64,000 nucleotides of DNA from an uncultured Bacilli bacterium (GCA_934098385.1 CAKOOJ010000005.1:1-64000), one strand, 5' to 3'. Counted from the stretch's first letter, positions 1 through 8,426 are shown. The notes: generated by a model not told the origin, from the letters alone. Numbers and translations: made by a program.

Positions 1-5
1 TCATA

Positions 6-30
6 CCCCCCCCCCCAACGTTTTTGGGGG
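6..30. repeat. C11 homopolymer with short hairpin
   Basis: A run of eleven C (6-16) is followed by a CCCCCAA / TTGGGGG inverted repeat (12-18 with 24-30). Such a G/C tract stands out in this AT-rich DNA. It could be a slipping tract or an assembly edge; no gene is attached to it here. Confidence 0.6.
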
Positions 31-178
31 TTGGGAAAGAGATATGTTTTTATAGTTTTTTCATGAGTCGTAAAATTATAATTTATAATTCTTGGTATTT
101 CTACCTTAATAAAATATTATCAAATATGTATTATTTTGTAAATATTTTTTCGATAAAATTTCAAAAAAAAAAATTATA

Positions 179-207
179 TTGACACATCATTACTGTGATG
201 TTAAAAT
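179..207 (+). promoter_or_regulatory. sigma-A promoter of small RNA
   Basis: A perfect -35 TTGACA (179-184), a 17-nt spacer and TAAAAT (202-207). Predicted transcription start is near 214. No plus-strand protein gene follows; the transcript meets a terminator at 259-290. Confidence 0.7.
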
Positions 208-213
208 TAACTT

Positions 214-290
214 AAGTAGAACATTCTATATCTGGAATGTCTACCCATGTTGTGTAGACACTCGTATTTTTAATACGTGTGCTTTTTTTT
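214..290 (+). ncRNA. candidate small structured RNA of unknown class
   Basis: About 77 nt between a strong promoter and an intrinsic terminator (stem 259-268 with 272-281, one T-T mismatch, then T8 at 283-290). Two mutually exclusive helices can form: ACATTC with GAATGT extended by GTAG/CTAC, or GTCTAC (239-244) with GTAGAC (254-259). The block GTCTACC recalls the J2/3 segment of purine riboswitches, but the rest of that consensus is missing. It could be a free regulatory RNA or a riboswitch remnant. No family is assigned. Confidence 0.5.
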
Positions 291-518
291 GCACAAATAT
301 AAAACACTAGTATCTAATTGTTATAACCAAAACTCCCTATTGTTGTAGGAAGAAGAAGATTATTTTCAATATGTATAATAAAATTATACTATTAAGTATT
401 TTAATAATAAAATTTTTAAATTTCATGTATACATCCCTTCTATTTTATTAAATAGTTGGGTAAATACTAACAGAATATAAAATGTTCTGATTATATATAC
501 TACAGTAAGACATAAAAA

Positions 519-547
519 AAATGTGTCATATTTTGTCAAACACATTT
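519..547 (-). terminator. intrinsic terminator after ung
   Basis: On the minus strand, AAATGTGT pairs with ACACATTT (540-547 with 519-526) and is followed by a T run (514-520 on the plus strand as A). It closes the operon that ends with ung. Confidence 0.7.
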
Positions 548-556
548 ATTTTTTAA

Positions 557-1219
557 TCATTTAACTTCCCAATCTATTGGTTTCAAATTATTTTTTATTA
601 ATATATCATTACATTTACTAAATGGTTTAGAACCAAAGAATCCATATCTAGCACTAAATGGACTTGGATGAGCAGATTCTATTACGTAATGATTAGGATT
701 TGTTATTAAATTTTTTTTACTTCGTGCAAATGCACCCCATAATATATATACAACTACTCCATCTTTTTTTTCAATTCTTTTTATAATCTCATCTGTGAAA
801 TCTTGCCATCCTAAATCTTTATGACTAGCAGGACTATCTTTTTTAACGGTAAGCACTGCATTTAATAAAAGTACTCCTTCTTTAGCCCAACAAGTTAAAT
901 TGCCACTAGTACTTGGTTTAATACCTAAATCATCATATAATTCTTTATATATATTTTTTAAACTTGGTGGAAGTTTTTGACATAAAACGCTAAACGATAA
1001 TCCATGCGCTTCTCCTACACCATGATATGGATCCTGACCAACTATTACTACTTTAACATCTTTGTAAGGAGTTAATTTTATAGCGTTAAATACTTCTTGC
1101 TTTATAGGAAAACATGTGTTTTTTTCATATTCTTTATTAACTTTTATAATTAGTTCTCTAAATTTATTACTTTCAAATATATCTTTTAATATAATATCCC
1201 AATCGTTACCTATTTTCAT
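557..1219 (-). CDS. ung: uracil-DNA glycosylase
   Basis: Family 1 uracil-DNA glycosylase, which removes uracil from DNA and starts base-excision repair in the cytoplasm. The 220 residues match the family length. The water-activating motif GQDPYH lies at residues 61-66 (catalytic Asp63), and the C-terminal HPSPFSA motif supplies His184 for the leaving uracil. The start ATG follows an AGGTGA site by a few bases. It is the last gene of a minus-strand run, 8 nt after rlmH, and is followed by a terminator. Identification is by motif and length, and is secure. Confidence 0.97.
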   Translation of the reverse strand: MKIGNDWDIILKDIFESNKFRELIIKVNKEYEKNTCFPIKQEVFNAIKLTPYKDVKVVIVGQDPYHGVGEAHGLSFSVLCQKLPPSLKNIYKELYDDLGIKPSTSGNLTCWAKEGVLLLNAVLTVKKDSPASHKDLGWQDFTDEIIKRIEKKDGVVVYILWGAFARSKKNLITNPNHYVIESAHPSPFSARYGFFGSKPFSKCNDILIKNNLKPIDWEVK

Positions 1220-1227
1220 GTAATCAC

Positions 1228-1662
1228 CTACTTATGATACGTTTCATTATTTAATATTTTAAAACTTCTATAAATTTGTTCTAATAAGAATCCCCTAAAT
1301 AAACCATGAGGAAATGTTAAGTCACTAAATGATAATTTATAATTAGAAATATTTTTTATACTATCATCTATTCCATCAGATCCTCCAATTATAAAAATTA
1401 TATTACTGTATGTCATTAACCAATTATCTATTTTTTTTGAAAATTCTATACTATTCATTTTATTACCATTTATTTCCATAGTAATAATATATTCTTTTTT
1501 ATTAATATATTTATTAATTTCTAATCCCTCTTCATTTTTATTAGAGTCCTTTAATTCTACTATTTCTAGTTTATGATATTTATTAATTCTATTTTTATAA
1601 TCATTAACTAAATCAATTAAATATTTTTCTTTTAATTTACCAACACATATAATCTTAATCAT
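1228..1662 (-). CDS. rlmH: 23S rRNA pseudouridine(1915)-N3 methyltransferase
   Basis: SPOUT-class methyltransferase that modifies pseudouridine 1915 in helix 69 of 23S rRNA on assembled ribosomes. Visible features are the N-terminal IKIICVGKLKEKY, the knot loop FIIGGSDGI and the C-terminal SDLTFPHGLFR with the final YHK. At 144 residues it is about ten shorter than usual, the loss lying in the middle. Its start overlaps the end of the WalJ-like gene by 4 nt (1659-1662), so translation is probably coupled. Confidence 0.95.
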   Translation of the reverse strand: MIKIICVGKLKEKYLIDLVNDYKNRINKYHKLEIVELKDSNKNEEGLEINKYINKKEYIITMEINGNKMNSIEFSKKIDNWLMTYSNIIFIIGGSDGIDDSIKNISNYKLSFSDLTFPHGLFRGFLLEQIYRSFKILNNETYHK

Positions 1663-2423
1663 AATATAAAATCCTTTGTTTTTTCATTTTGTTTTGCAAT
1701 ATATATATTACTGAAATTAACTTCATATTCTTTTAAAGTATCACATAATGTTTTCATTGCTAGTTCTTCTGTATTATTTTCGTGTGATAAATGGGCTAAT
1801 ACTACGAAATTTGTATTGTTACCAATTAATTTAGTTAAGTAAAATGAAGAGGCTTTATTTGACAAATGACCTCTATCAGACAATACTCTTTGTTTAAGCC
1901 ATGGTGGATATTTTCCATGCATAAGCATTTCTATATCATGGTTACTTTCCATAACATACATATTTTTATTGTATATTTTATTAAAATATTTGTTGTTTAT
2001 ATATCCAGTATCTGTTATATATACCAATGATTTATTATTTGATGTAAATATATATCCTAAAGATTCACTTGCATCATGACTAGTTTTTATTGTTTCAACT
2101 AATATATCTTCTAATTCTATAATGTTATCAAGAATTAAAATATTATCATATTTTTTTAAACAATCTAAATCATTGTACATCTTTTTCCCTAAACAAATAG
2201 TTGCATTAGTATGTTTTATAAATGTATCTAATGCTCCTACATGATCTTTATGAGTATGAGTAATAAATATATAATCTATATCTTTTGGTAGTAGTTCAAA
2301 ATATAATAATTGTTCTTTCAAATATTTTAAATTCATACCTATATCTATTAAAATATTAAGTTTTTCCGTTTTTATTAATGTTGAATTACCTTTTGAACCA
2401 CTTGCAAGTACACTAACTAGCAT
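1659..2423 (-). CDS. walJ: WalJ/YycJ-like metallo-beta-lactamase fold hydrolase
   Basis: MBL-fold protein of the YycJ/WalJ family, 5'-to-3' DNA exonuclease-like enzymes linked to the WalKR region and to mismatch repair in Bacilli. The N-terminus LVSVLASGSKGNS and the metal motif THTHKDHVG are diagnostic. A longer reading frame exists but would begin with TTG; the ATG at 2423 preceded by GGGAG fits the family start, giving 254 residues. It overlaps the M23 peptidase gene by 7 nt and rlmH by 4 nt. The walK/walR genes are not in the window. Nucleic acid as the substrate is inferred from the family. Confidence 0.9.
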   Translation of the reverse strand: MLVSVLASGSKGNSTLIKTEKLNILIDIGMNLKYLKEQLLYFELLPKDIDYIFITHTHKDHVGALDTFIKHTNATICLGKKMYNDLDCLKKYDNILILDNIIELEDILVETIKTSHDASESLGYIFTSNNKSLVYITDTGYINNKYFNKIYNKNMYVMESNHDIEMLMHGKYPPWLKQRVLSDRGHLSNKASSFYLTKLIGNNTNFVVLAHLSHENNTEELAMKTLCDTLKEYEVNFSNIYIAKQNEKTKDFIL

Positions 2424-3955
2424 GAGAAAATACTCCCGCAAGGATTTACAAATTTACCACCTTGATATGGATATCCAATTGAAACTCCTAGATGTAAATG
2501 AGTTCCAGTTGAAAAGCCTGAATTACCCATCGTACCAACTTGTTGCCCACGTGATACAGTTTGTCCAACACTAACAGTATATTTTGCCAAGTGCATATAC
2601 TGCGTATAATAATTATCGCCATGTTGAACATAAACATAAGTACCCATACTTGAATGATATCCAGTTTCTACAACTATTCCGTCACCTACTGCAAATACCG
2701 GTGAACCATAACCACATCCAGAAATGTCTATTCCTTTATGTAAACTTCCCCAACGATATGCAAACCTACTAGTTATTACATAAGGTGTAATTGTAGGCCA
2801 ACTCCATGAACTATTAGTGAAAGAAACATTATAAAATTCATATCCACCACTACTATATTCTGGTGCTTTAGTTCCTCTTTTTACTATTTTATTTACTGCC
2901 GGAACTAATTCTGTTTTGTTAGTTATATATAATCCTTGTATTTCACCATTAATGTATTGTATTTTTTCTGTAACACGTGTTTCCCCATTTTCGCCTTCTT
3001 GTATAGTTTCATTACTTCCTCTGTATTTTGTATCGTCATCCTGATATTCTGTTTCAAATGGAACATCAACATCTTCTACTTTTTCTTCTTCATATACTAT
3101 ACTAACTACTGGATTAATTAATTGTGTATTTATTTCTTGACCTTTAGTTAATAGGACATTAGCACTAGTAAATTCAGGATTAGCAACTAATAACTCATCT
3201 ACATTCAAGTTATTTGCTTCAGCCACGCTAGTTATATTATCTCCTTCACGTACTATATATTTACTACCATCTTTTAAAGTACCAAACAATAAGTATTTAC
3301 TTATATCACTACTATTTGTATAAATATATTCTTCAGTACTAATATATGATTTTTTTATCTTTATATCTTCATTCCAATATACATTTTCTATAGTACTACC
3401 AGTTTCAGTTATTTCAGCTTGTGTATCGTTTTTATATTTGTCTAAAGTTTCACTTCCAACAAATGCTGCAATTGTATTGTAAAAACCATCTTCAAAATCT
3501 TTTTTATTAAGTACGTGCATTTTAACTGGATCTTTTTTTGTTATTTTTACTTCTTCACTATTAGAATCGTCACTACTTTCTTTTTGTTCTTCTTTATATG
3601 TAATAGTAACTTCATATCCACTAACAGTAAATGGTTCTTTATCTTTTATCTTTTCATAAACACTATTTACACTACTTATATTATTATCATATGTAACGAT
3701 ATCTTGTATATCTAATCCACTTGGTGGATATACTTTATCTACTTTATATTTATCTTTTATTTGAGTTTGTTCTTTATCTATCAAATCTAATAATTCTTGT
3801 TTATTCTCTATTAGTCCAATAGTATCACCATTTAAATATACTTGATAAATACTTTTAGGAGTTCCTTCTACTTTAGTTTTAACTCCTAAAAAGAATACCA
3901 TAATAGAAATTAAGATAGTAATACTTACCCCCATAATTTTATTAAACGTATCCAT
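2417..3955 (-). CDS. M23 peptidase with LysM and G5 domains
   Basis: Predicted cell-wall hydrolase on the outer face. An N-terminal hydrophobic helix (about residues 7-27) acts as a signal anchor. A LysM domain (231-277) binds peptidoglycan, a G5-like domain (284-363) follows, and the C-terminal LytM/M23 domain carries zinc ligands H406 and D410 and the HLH motif at 486-488. The protein therefore looks catalytically complete. The start codon abuts the dnaB stop, with AGGTGA embedded in the dnaB 3' end. It probably cuts stem-peptide cross-bridges during growth; the exact bond cannot be read from sequence. Confidence 0.93.
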   Translation of the reverse strand: MDTFNKIMGVSITILISIMVFFLGVKTKVEGTPKSIYQVYLNGDTIGLIENKQELLDLIDKEQTQIKDKYKVDKVYPPSGLDIQDIVTYDNNISSVNSVYEKIKDKEPFTVSGYEVTITYKEEQKESSDDSNSEEVKITKKDPVKMHVLNKKDFEDGFYNTIAAFVGSETLDKYKNDTQAEITETGSTIENVYWNEDIKIKKSYISTEEYIYTNSSDISKYLLFGTLKDGSKYIVREGDNITSVAEANNLNVDELLVANPEFTSANVLLTKGQEINTQLINPVVSIVYEEEKVEDVDVPFETEYQDDDTKYRGSNETIQEGENGETRVTEKIQYINGEIQGLYITNKTELVPAVNKIVKRGTKAPEYSSGGYEFYNVSFTNSSWSWPTITPYVITSRFAYRWGSLHKGIDISGCGYGSPVFAVGDGIVVETGYHSSMGTYVYVQHGDNYYTQYMHLAKYTVSVGQTVSRGQQVGTMGNSGFSTGTHLHLGVSIGYPYQGGKFVNPCGSIFSC

Positions 3956-5302
3956 CTATTCACCTTCCTGTTTTTTTAAATAATTTCTAAAATTACTCAT
4001 TGTTCTTTCAAATAATAATTCTATTGTACCTGTGCTACCATTACGATGTTTTCCAACTATTAATTCGGTTACACTTATATTCGTTTGCTCACTAGCACTT
4101 TTATTATAATAATCATCTCTGTAAAGAAATGCTACTATATCGGCATCTTGTTCAATTGATCCAGATTCCCTTAAATCACTCATAATTGGTCTTTTATTTT
4201 CACGTAATTCTACACTACGAGATAATTGTGCTAGAGCAATTACTGGAACACCTAATTCCATTGCCATCGTCTTTAAAGACCTTGATATTTCAGATACTTC
4301 TTGTTGTCTATTACCAGCATATCTACTTCCACCATCTATTAATTGTAAGTAATCAATTAAAACTAATCCAAGTCCGGGACCTTGTGTTGCTAACCTTCTG
4401 CATTTAGCACGTATTTCTCCTACACTTATACCAGATGCATCTTCAATATAAAGATTTGTATCACTTAATTCACTCATAGCCTCATTTACTTTTTTCCAAT
4501 CATTGTGCTCTAATCTACCTGTTTTAAGTTTATTTTGATCTATTCCACCTTGTGCTGCAATCATACGCATTGCAAGCTGTTCAGCACTCATTTCTAGATT
4601 AAATAGTGCTACATTTTTTTTAGAATTAATGGCAGCATTTACCGCCAAATTAAGAGCAAATGCTGTTTTACCCATAGCAGGACGTGCTGCAATAATTATT
4701 AATTCATTTTCATGTAATCCACTAGTCAATTTATCAAAATCATAAAATCCAGTTGCAATACCCGTTATATCTTTATCATTTTTTGCTAAATCTTCAAGTC
4801 TTGCTTGTGTAGATTTCATTACATCTTTAATAGATTTAAATTCACCAGCTTTTCTTGATTTTGTTACACTAAATATACTTTTTTCAGCATTATCTATAAT
4901 ATCATTTGTTTCTGTTTCTTCATCAAACGCACTTGTTGTAATATTAGTACTTACTTCTACTAATTTTCTTCTTAAAGCTTTTTCTCTTACTATATCAATA
5001 TAGTAATCAATATTAGCAGCAGTTATAACAGAATCAATAACTTCACCTAAATATTCTAATCCACCAATACTATTAATGTTATCATGCTTTTCTATTTCAT
5101 TTACTAAGACAGTACTATCAAGAGGAATTTTATTTTGATGTAAACTAAATATTGCTTCATATATTTTTTTATTAGCTTCACTATAAAACATATCTGGTGT
5201 TACTTCTTCACATACTTTATCTAATGCATAAGTACTTAAGAAACAAGCACCTAGTATAGACATTTCTGCTTCTAAATTTTGCGGCATCTTTCTTTCTGCC
5301 AT
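3956..5302 (-). CDS. dnaB: replicative DNA helicase
   Basis: Hexameric RecA-like 5'-3' helicase of the replication fork. The N-terminal DnaB domain covers residues 8-110; Walker A ARPAMGKT is at 206-213, and the later VLIDYLQLI (Walker B), IALAQLSR and SDLRESGSIEQDAD motifs are intact. Length 448 is normal. AGGAGG precedes the ATG. It lies 10 nt after rplI, the common Firmicutes arrangement, and is probably transcribed from the promoter in front of rplI. No intein or insertion is seen. Confidence 0.98.
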   Translation of the reverse strand: MAERKMPQNLEAEMSILGACFLSTYALDKVCEEVTPDMFYSEANKKIYEAIFSLHQNKIPLDSTVLVNEIEKHDNINSIGGLEYLGEVIDSVITAANIDYYIDIVREKALRRKLVEVSTNITTSAFDEETETNDIIDNAEKSIFSVTKSRKAGEFKSIKDVMKSTQARLEDLAKNDKDITGIATGFYDFDKLTSGLHENELIIIAARPAMGKTAFALNLAVNAAINSKKNVALFNLEMSAEQLAMRMIAAQGGIDQNKLKTGRLEHNDWKKVNEAMSELSDTNLYIEDASGISVGEIRAKCRRLATQGPGLGLVLIDYLQLIDGGSRYAGNRQQEVSEISRSLKTMAMELGVPVIALAQLSRSVELRENKRPIMSDLRESGSIEQDADIVAFLYRDDYYNKSASEQTNISVTELIVGKHRNGSTGTIELLFERTMSNFRNYLKKQEGE

Positions 5303-5312
5303 AATACTCCTC

Positions 5313-5750
5313 CTAACAAACTACAATAGTTAATATAATTTCAACTTTTTTGTGTACTTTAGCAACTACTTTATGAGTTCCTAATGTATCTATTACATGA
5401 TCCATAACTATATTTTTTTTATCTATCATATAACCCATTTTTTTTAATTCTTCACTAATTTGTTTGCTACTAATAGTTCCAAATATTTTTCCATCTTTAC
5501 CTGATTTAACAGTAAAAACAATTTTTTTCTTTTCAATATCTTTTTTTGCTTTATTTAATTTTTCTACTAATTTATCTTCTTCATCTCGTCTAATCTTTAT
5601 TTCATGATTAAGTTTATTAATTGAACCCTCCGTATATCTAACAGCAAGTCCGTTTTTTATTAAAAAATTATTTGCATAACCATCACTTACTTCAATAATT
5701 TCATCTTTTTTACCTTGTTTTTTTACATCTTTAAGTAATATTACTTTCAT
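5313..5750 (-). CDS. rplI: 50S ribosomal protein bL9
   Basis: Two-domain ribosomal protein with N-terminal MKVILLKDVKKQGKK and DGYANNFLI, a long connecting helix (about 42-75) and a C-terminal rRNA-binding domain with FGTISSKQI. It is 145 residues long. A TAGGAGG site lies just upstream, and an extended -10 element (5775-5783) lies between this gene and the terminator that closes rpsF-ssb-rpsR, so rplI-dnaB can be made independently. Confidence 0.97.
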   Translation of the reverse strand: MKVILLKDVKKQGKKDEIIEVSDGYANNFLIKNGLAVRYTEGSINKLNHEIKIRRDEEDKLVEKLNKAKKDIEKKKIVFTVKSGKDGKIFGTISSKQISEELKKMGYMIDKKNIVMDHVIDTLGTHKVVAKVHKKVEIILTIVVC

Positions 5751-5774
5751 AAATACCTCCTAAAATCTAAAATT

Positions 5775-5783
5775 ATTATATCA
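5775..5783 (-). promoter_or_regulatory. extended -10 promoter of rplI-dnaB
   Basis: Minus-strand TGA-TATAAT lies immediately after the rpsR terminator. No convincing -35 is present; the TG extension would compensate. It would give rplI a 5' UTR of about 20 nt. Confidence 0.5.
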
Positions 5784-5795
5784 TTTTTTTATACT

Positions 5796-5820
5796 AAAAA
5801 AAAGTACACAACGTACTTTT
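5796..5820 (-). terminator. terminator of rpsF-ssb-rpsR operon
   Basis: AAAAGTAC (5813-5820 as the complement) pairs with GTACTTTT (5800-5807) and is followed by a run of eight T on the minus strand. The upstream arm overlaps the rpsR stop codon. Confidence 0.85.
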
Positions 5821-6034
5821 ATTTAACAAATGGTATTAAAGCCATAAATCTTGCTCTTTTAACTTGCATAGCAATATGTCTTTGATGTTTTGCACAAGCA
5901 CCTGTCATACGTCTTGGCATAATTTTCCCTTTTTCATTTATATATTTAGAAATTATATTAACATCTTTATAGTCTACTGATTTTCCAGCACACATTTGAC
6001 ATATTTTTTTCTTTTTACGATAAAATTCAGCCAT
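5819..6034 (-). CDS. rpsR: 30S ribosomal protein bS18
   Basis: 71-residue small-subunit protein that forms a dimer with bS6 on the platform. The conserved RRMTGACAKHQRHIAMQVKR segment identifies it. It contains a CxxC plus a further Cys (ICQMCAGK and GACAKHQ), the zinc-capable form of S18. It follows ssb by 16 nt and is the last gene before the terminator. Expression is probably governed by the S6:S18-binding leader in front of rpsF. Confidence 0.97.
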   Translation of the reverse strand: MAEFYRKKKKICQMCAGKSVDYKDVNIISKYINEKGKIMPRRMTGACAKHQRHIAMQVKRARFMALIPFVK

Positions 6035-6050
6035 TTATAATCCTCCTTAA

Positions 6051-6527
6051 TTAAAATGGTAAGTCATCATCGCTTAATACTACTTCGCTACCAAAATCTT
6101 TAAATGGATCGTCATTTAGATCAGTAGTTTCATTCGTATTATGCATACTACTTACTGTATTGATTTCTGGTACTCCACCAAATTCACTACTTGTGTTTTG
6201 GTTTCTATTACCACTACTACTTCCCAAGAAAGTAATATTACTTGCAACAACTTCTGTTACATATCTTTTTGATCCATCATTAGCATCATAACTTCTTGTA
6301 TGAATTTTTCCTTCTACACCAACTTGGCTACCTTTTTGGCAAAACTTTGCAACATTTTCTGCTTGTCTTCTCCAAACTACAACATTTATAAAATCTGTTG
6401 TTCTCTCACCATTTTGATTTGGAATACCATTTACAGCCAAACTAATTTGACAAGTGGCAATTCCATTTGGTGTAGTTCTAAGTTCAGGATCTCTAGTTAA
6501 TCTACCTACTAATATAACACTATTCAT
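6051..6527 (-). CDS. ssb: single-stranded DNA-binding protein
   Basis: OB-fold ssDNA-binding protein that coats replication and repair intermediates. Residues 1-105 hold the OB fold (MNSVILVGRLTRDPELR, FINVVVWRRQAENV). A disordered Asn/Ser-rich linker follows, ending in the acidic DDDLPF tip that recruits partner enzymes. Length is 158. It sits between rpsF (2-nt gap) and rpsR, the standard operon position of the essential SsbA. Confidence 0.97.
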   Translation of the reverse strand: MNSVILVGRLTRDPELRTTPNGIATCQISLAVNGIPNQNGERTTDFINVVVWRRQAENVAKFCQKGSQVGVEGKIHTRSYDANDGSKRYVTEVVASNITFLGSSSGNRNQNTSSEFGGVPEINTVSSMHNTNETTDLNDDPFKDFGSEVVLSDDDLPF

Positions 6528-6529
6528 GA

Positions 6530-6817
6530 TTACTCCTCATCTAATCTAATAATTAAATGTCTAATAACATTTTCATTAATTCTAGCTTTTCTATCAAATT
6601 CTTTAACGATTTCACTATTAGCATCACAATTAATTACATAATAATATCCATTTACTTCTTTATTTATTGGATAAGCTAATTTTCTATTTCCCATTTCTTT
6701 CTCATTTGTAATATTACCTTTCATATCAGTAATAATACTTTTAAGTTCAGAAACTTCCTTTTTTATAGCTTCTTCCTCATTAGATTTTAAAATGAACATA
6801 ATTTCGTATTTGTTCAT
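6530..6817 (-). CDS. rpsF: 30S ribosomal protein bS6
   Basis: 95-residue ferredoxin-like ribosomal protein; MNKYEIMFILK, GNRKLAYPI and the C-terminal ENVIRHLIIR are typical. First gene of rpsF-ssb-rpsR. GGAGGTG precedes its ATG, and directly upstream is an RNA leader that resembles the known S6:S18 autoregulatory site, so the bS6:bS18 dimer probably represses this mRNA. Confidence 0.97.
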   Translation of the reverse strand: MNKYEIMFILKSNEEEAIKKEVSELKSIITDMKGNITNEKEMGNRKLAYPINKEVNGYYYVINCDANSEIVKEFDRKARINENVIRHLIIRLDEE

Positions 6818-6821
6818 AATA

Positions 6822-6876
6822 CACCTCCTTTTGGTCTATTCGGCTTAAATTTTTTAAGCAAGGAGCTTTCGCTCTA
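6822..6876 (-). promoter_or_regulatory. S6:S18-type leader RNA of rpsF
   Basis: In the minus-strand 5' UTR a GAGC-GAAA-GCTC hairpin (6863-6874) is followed by a hairpin with stem GCTTAAA/TTTAAGC (6843-6859). Directly after it comes CCGAATAGACC (6833-6843), which fits the CCG-plus-adjacent-bases motif described for bS6:bS18 binding leaders. It ends at the Shine-Dalgarno sequence. The match is from memory of the motif, not a covariance search. Confidence 0.6.
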
Positions 6877-6881
6877 AACGT

Positions 6882-6910
6882 ATTATAGCATATTAGTAAA
6901 TTATATGCAA
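6882..6910 (-). promoter_or_regulatory. promoter of rpsF-ssb-rpsR
   Basis: -35 TTGCAT (6905-6910), 17-nt spacer, extended -10 TGC-TATAAT (6882-6890). It lies directly behind the nusG terminator. Confidence 0.75.
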
Positions 6911-6912
6911 AC

Positions 6913-6933
6913 AAAAAAACGCATATTTGCGTT
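6913..6933 (-). terminator. terminator after nusG
   Basis: AACGCA pairs with TGCGTT around a 4-nt loop and is followed by T7 on the minus strand. The upstream arm overlaps the nusG stop codon. Confidence 0.85.
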
Positions 6934-7483
6934 ATTCTGCTACAACTTGTCCCAATTCAACTTCTACTGGAGTTTCTTGACCAAATAAATCTATTAAAAC
7001 TGTTAATGTATTATTTTCAGTGTCAATACTATCAATAGTTCCTAGCATTCCTTTGAATGGTCCATCAGTAATGTTAACTTTATTACCAATAGTTAAGTCT
7101 TTATCAACATCCATTCTAGTCATTCCCATACTAGATAGTATTTTATCTATTTCTTGAGGTAATAAAGGAGTTGGTTTTGCACCTTTACCACTTGAACCAA
7201 TAAATCCAGTAACACCAGGAGTATTACGAACTATATACCAAGCTTCATCAGTCATGATCATTTCAACGAGAATATAGCCAGGAAACATTTTCTTTTTTCT
7301 TTCTTTAGTTGAACCATCTTTTAAAGTTTCGTATACTGTTTCTTCAGGTACTACGACCCTAAAAATATAATCTTGAAATCCCATAGTTTGAGCACGAGAT
7401 AAAAGTTTTTCTTGTACTTTACTTTCATGTCCACTATAAGTATTTACAACATACCATAATTTTTCTCTAGATTCATTTTCCAT
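6932..7483 (-). CDS. nusG: transcription termination/antitermination factor NusG
   Basis: 183 residues. The NGN domain (about 8-115; WYVVNTYSGHESKVQ, MFPGYILVEM, VRNTPGVTGFIG) binds RNA polymerase, and a C-terminal KOW domain (about 128-180; GPFKGMLGTI) couples to partners such as the ribosome. It starts 1 nt after secE stops. The short distance and lack of a promoter between them indicate a secE-nusG operon. Confidence 0.97.
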   Translation of the reverse strand: MENESREKLWYVVNTYSGHESKVQEKLLSRAQTMGFQDYIFRVVVPEETVYETLKDGSTKERKKKMFPGYILVEMIMTDEAWYIVRNTPGVTGFIGSSGKGAKPTPLLPQEIDKILSSMGMTRMDVDKDLTIGNKVNITDGPFKGMLGTIDSIDTENNTLTVLIDLFGQETPVEVELGQVVAE

Positions 7484-7484
7484 A

Positions 7485-7673
7485 TTAACCTATTAACCCC
7501 TTTACAAACGCAAATAAACTTTCTATTCCAAAAAAGAATAAAGCAAATAATACTATAAAAGACAATGTAGATATAGTATATTTCATCATTTCTTTTTTAG
7601 TAGGCCATTTAACCTTTTTCATTTCACTTTTTACTTCTTTTAAATAACTTTTATTTTCTTCATTTTTAGCCAT
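7485..7673 (-). CDS. secE: preprotein translocase subunit SecE
   Basis: 62-residue single-span SecE: an amphipathic segment YLKEVKSEMKKVKWPTKKE is followed by one membrane helix (about 34-58). It stabilises SecY in the Sec channel. In most Firmicutes rpmG (bL33) sits just upstream; here the 174 bp before secE contain no rpmG. It has its own promoter and precedes nusG. Confidence 0.95.
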   Translation of the reverse strand: MAKNEENKSYLKEVKSEMKKVKWPTKKEMMKYTISTLSFIVLFALFFFGIESLFAFVKGLIG

Positions 7674-7699
7674 CTTTTCACCTCTAAATTTAATGTATT

Positions 7700-7717
7700 A
7701 AAAAAACACTTTCGTGT
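7700..7717 (-). other. 5'-terminal GAAA hairpin with T7 in the secE leader
   Basis: The predicted secE transcript begins at about 7719 and its first bases form ACAC-GAAA-GTGT followed by T7. Being at the very 5' end, it is more likely an mRNA-stabilising or pausing element than a terminator. Confidence 0.45.
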
Positions 7718-7725
7718 ACAAACAT

Positions 7726-7754
7726 AATATAACACACTTTATATTTGCATGCAA
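7726..7754 (-). promoter_or_regulatory. promoter of secE-nusG
   Basis: -35 TTGCAT (7749-7754), 17-nt spacer and -10 TATATT (7726-7731). It has the same TTGCAT -35 as the rpsF promoter. Confidence 0.75.
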
Positions 7755-7847
7755 GTATTTTTAGCAAACTATAACTATTTTCCTAATAAAATAATTAACA
7801 TTGTAATAAGTTTTAACGATATTTATCGAAATATGTCATTAAATAAA

Positions 7848-8426
7848 TTAAGTTAAGTCTTTTAATTTTACTCTAATTCTTTGTATAGTATTATCAATTT
7901 GTTTTGGGGTCATTTTTAATGCACTTGCAATTTCTTGATAATTTAGCCCATAAACCAACAAATTATACACTTCTTGTTCCTTTTTTGAAAGTAAAATTTT
8001 TACATTATTATCTATATACTTTAACATATCAATATTTTCTATTTTTTTACTTGGTTCATACGTATCATCTTTAATCACATTTTCTAAAGATACATCGCTA
8101 TTAAGTGATATTGTTTCATTTTGTACTTTACTCTTCATAGTTTCTCTACTTTTTATGACTGCCCTAATTTTTCTTTCTACACATAATGTTATAAATGTAT
8201 TCAAACTAGTATCCTTACTATCATTATAATTACATAGAGCATAACTAAATGCTAAATTTGCTTCTTGTTTTATTTCTTCTTTGTCTATATTTAAAGCCAA
8301 AAAAACTCTTCTATATTTATTTAATATAGATTTTATTATAAATTGGTACTTCTCATATAATATATCTTGTGCAACTTCGTTATTATCTGCCAATAAATAA
8401 GTAAGTTCATTATCTGGATATTTCAT
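7848..8426 (-). CDS. sigH: SigH-like RNA polymerase sigma factor
   Basis: 192-residue sigma-70 family protein with region 2 (about 20-95; LYEKYQFIIKSILNKYRR, FITLCVERKIRAVIK) and region 4 (about 145-190; LSKKEQEVYNLLVYGLNYQEIASAL). The position between rlmB and secE/nusG is that of sigH in Firmicutes. The protein is divergent and somewhat short, so its regulon cannot be predicted; no sporulation operon is visible in the window. It starts 1 nt upstream of the rlmB end region and has an AGGTGA site. It may have become a competence, stress or stationary-phase factor. Confidence 0.8.
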   Translation of the reverse strand: MKYPDNELTYLLADNNEVAQDILYEKYQFIIKSILNKYRRVFLALNIDKEEIKQEANLAFSYALCNYNDSKDTSLNTFITLCVERKIRAVIKSRETMKSKVQNETISLNSDVSLENVIKDDTYEPSKKIENIDMLKYIDNNVKILLSKKEQEVYNLLVYGLNYQEIASALKMTPKQIDNTIQRIRVKLKDLT

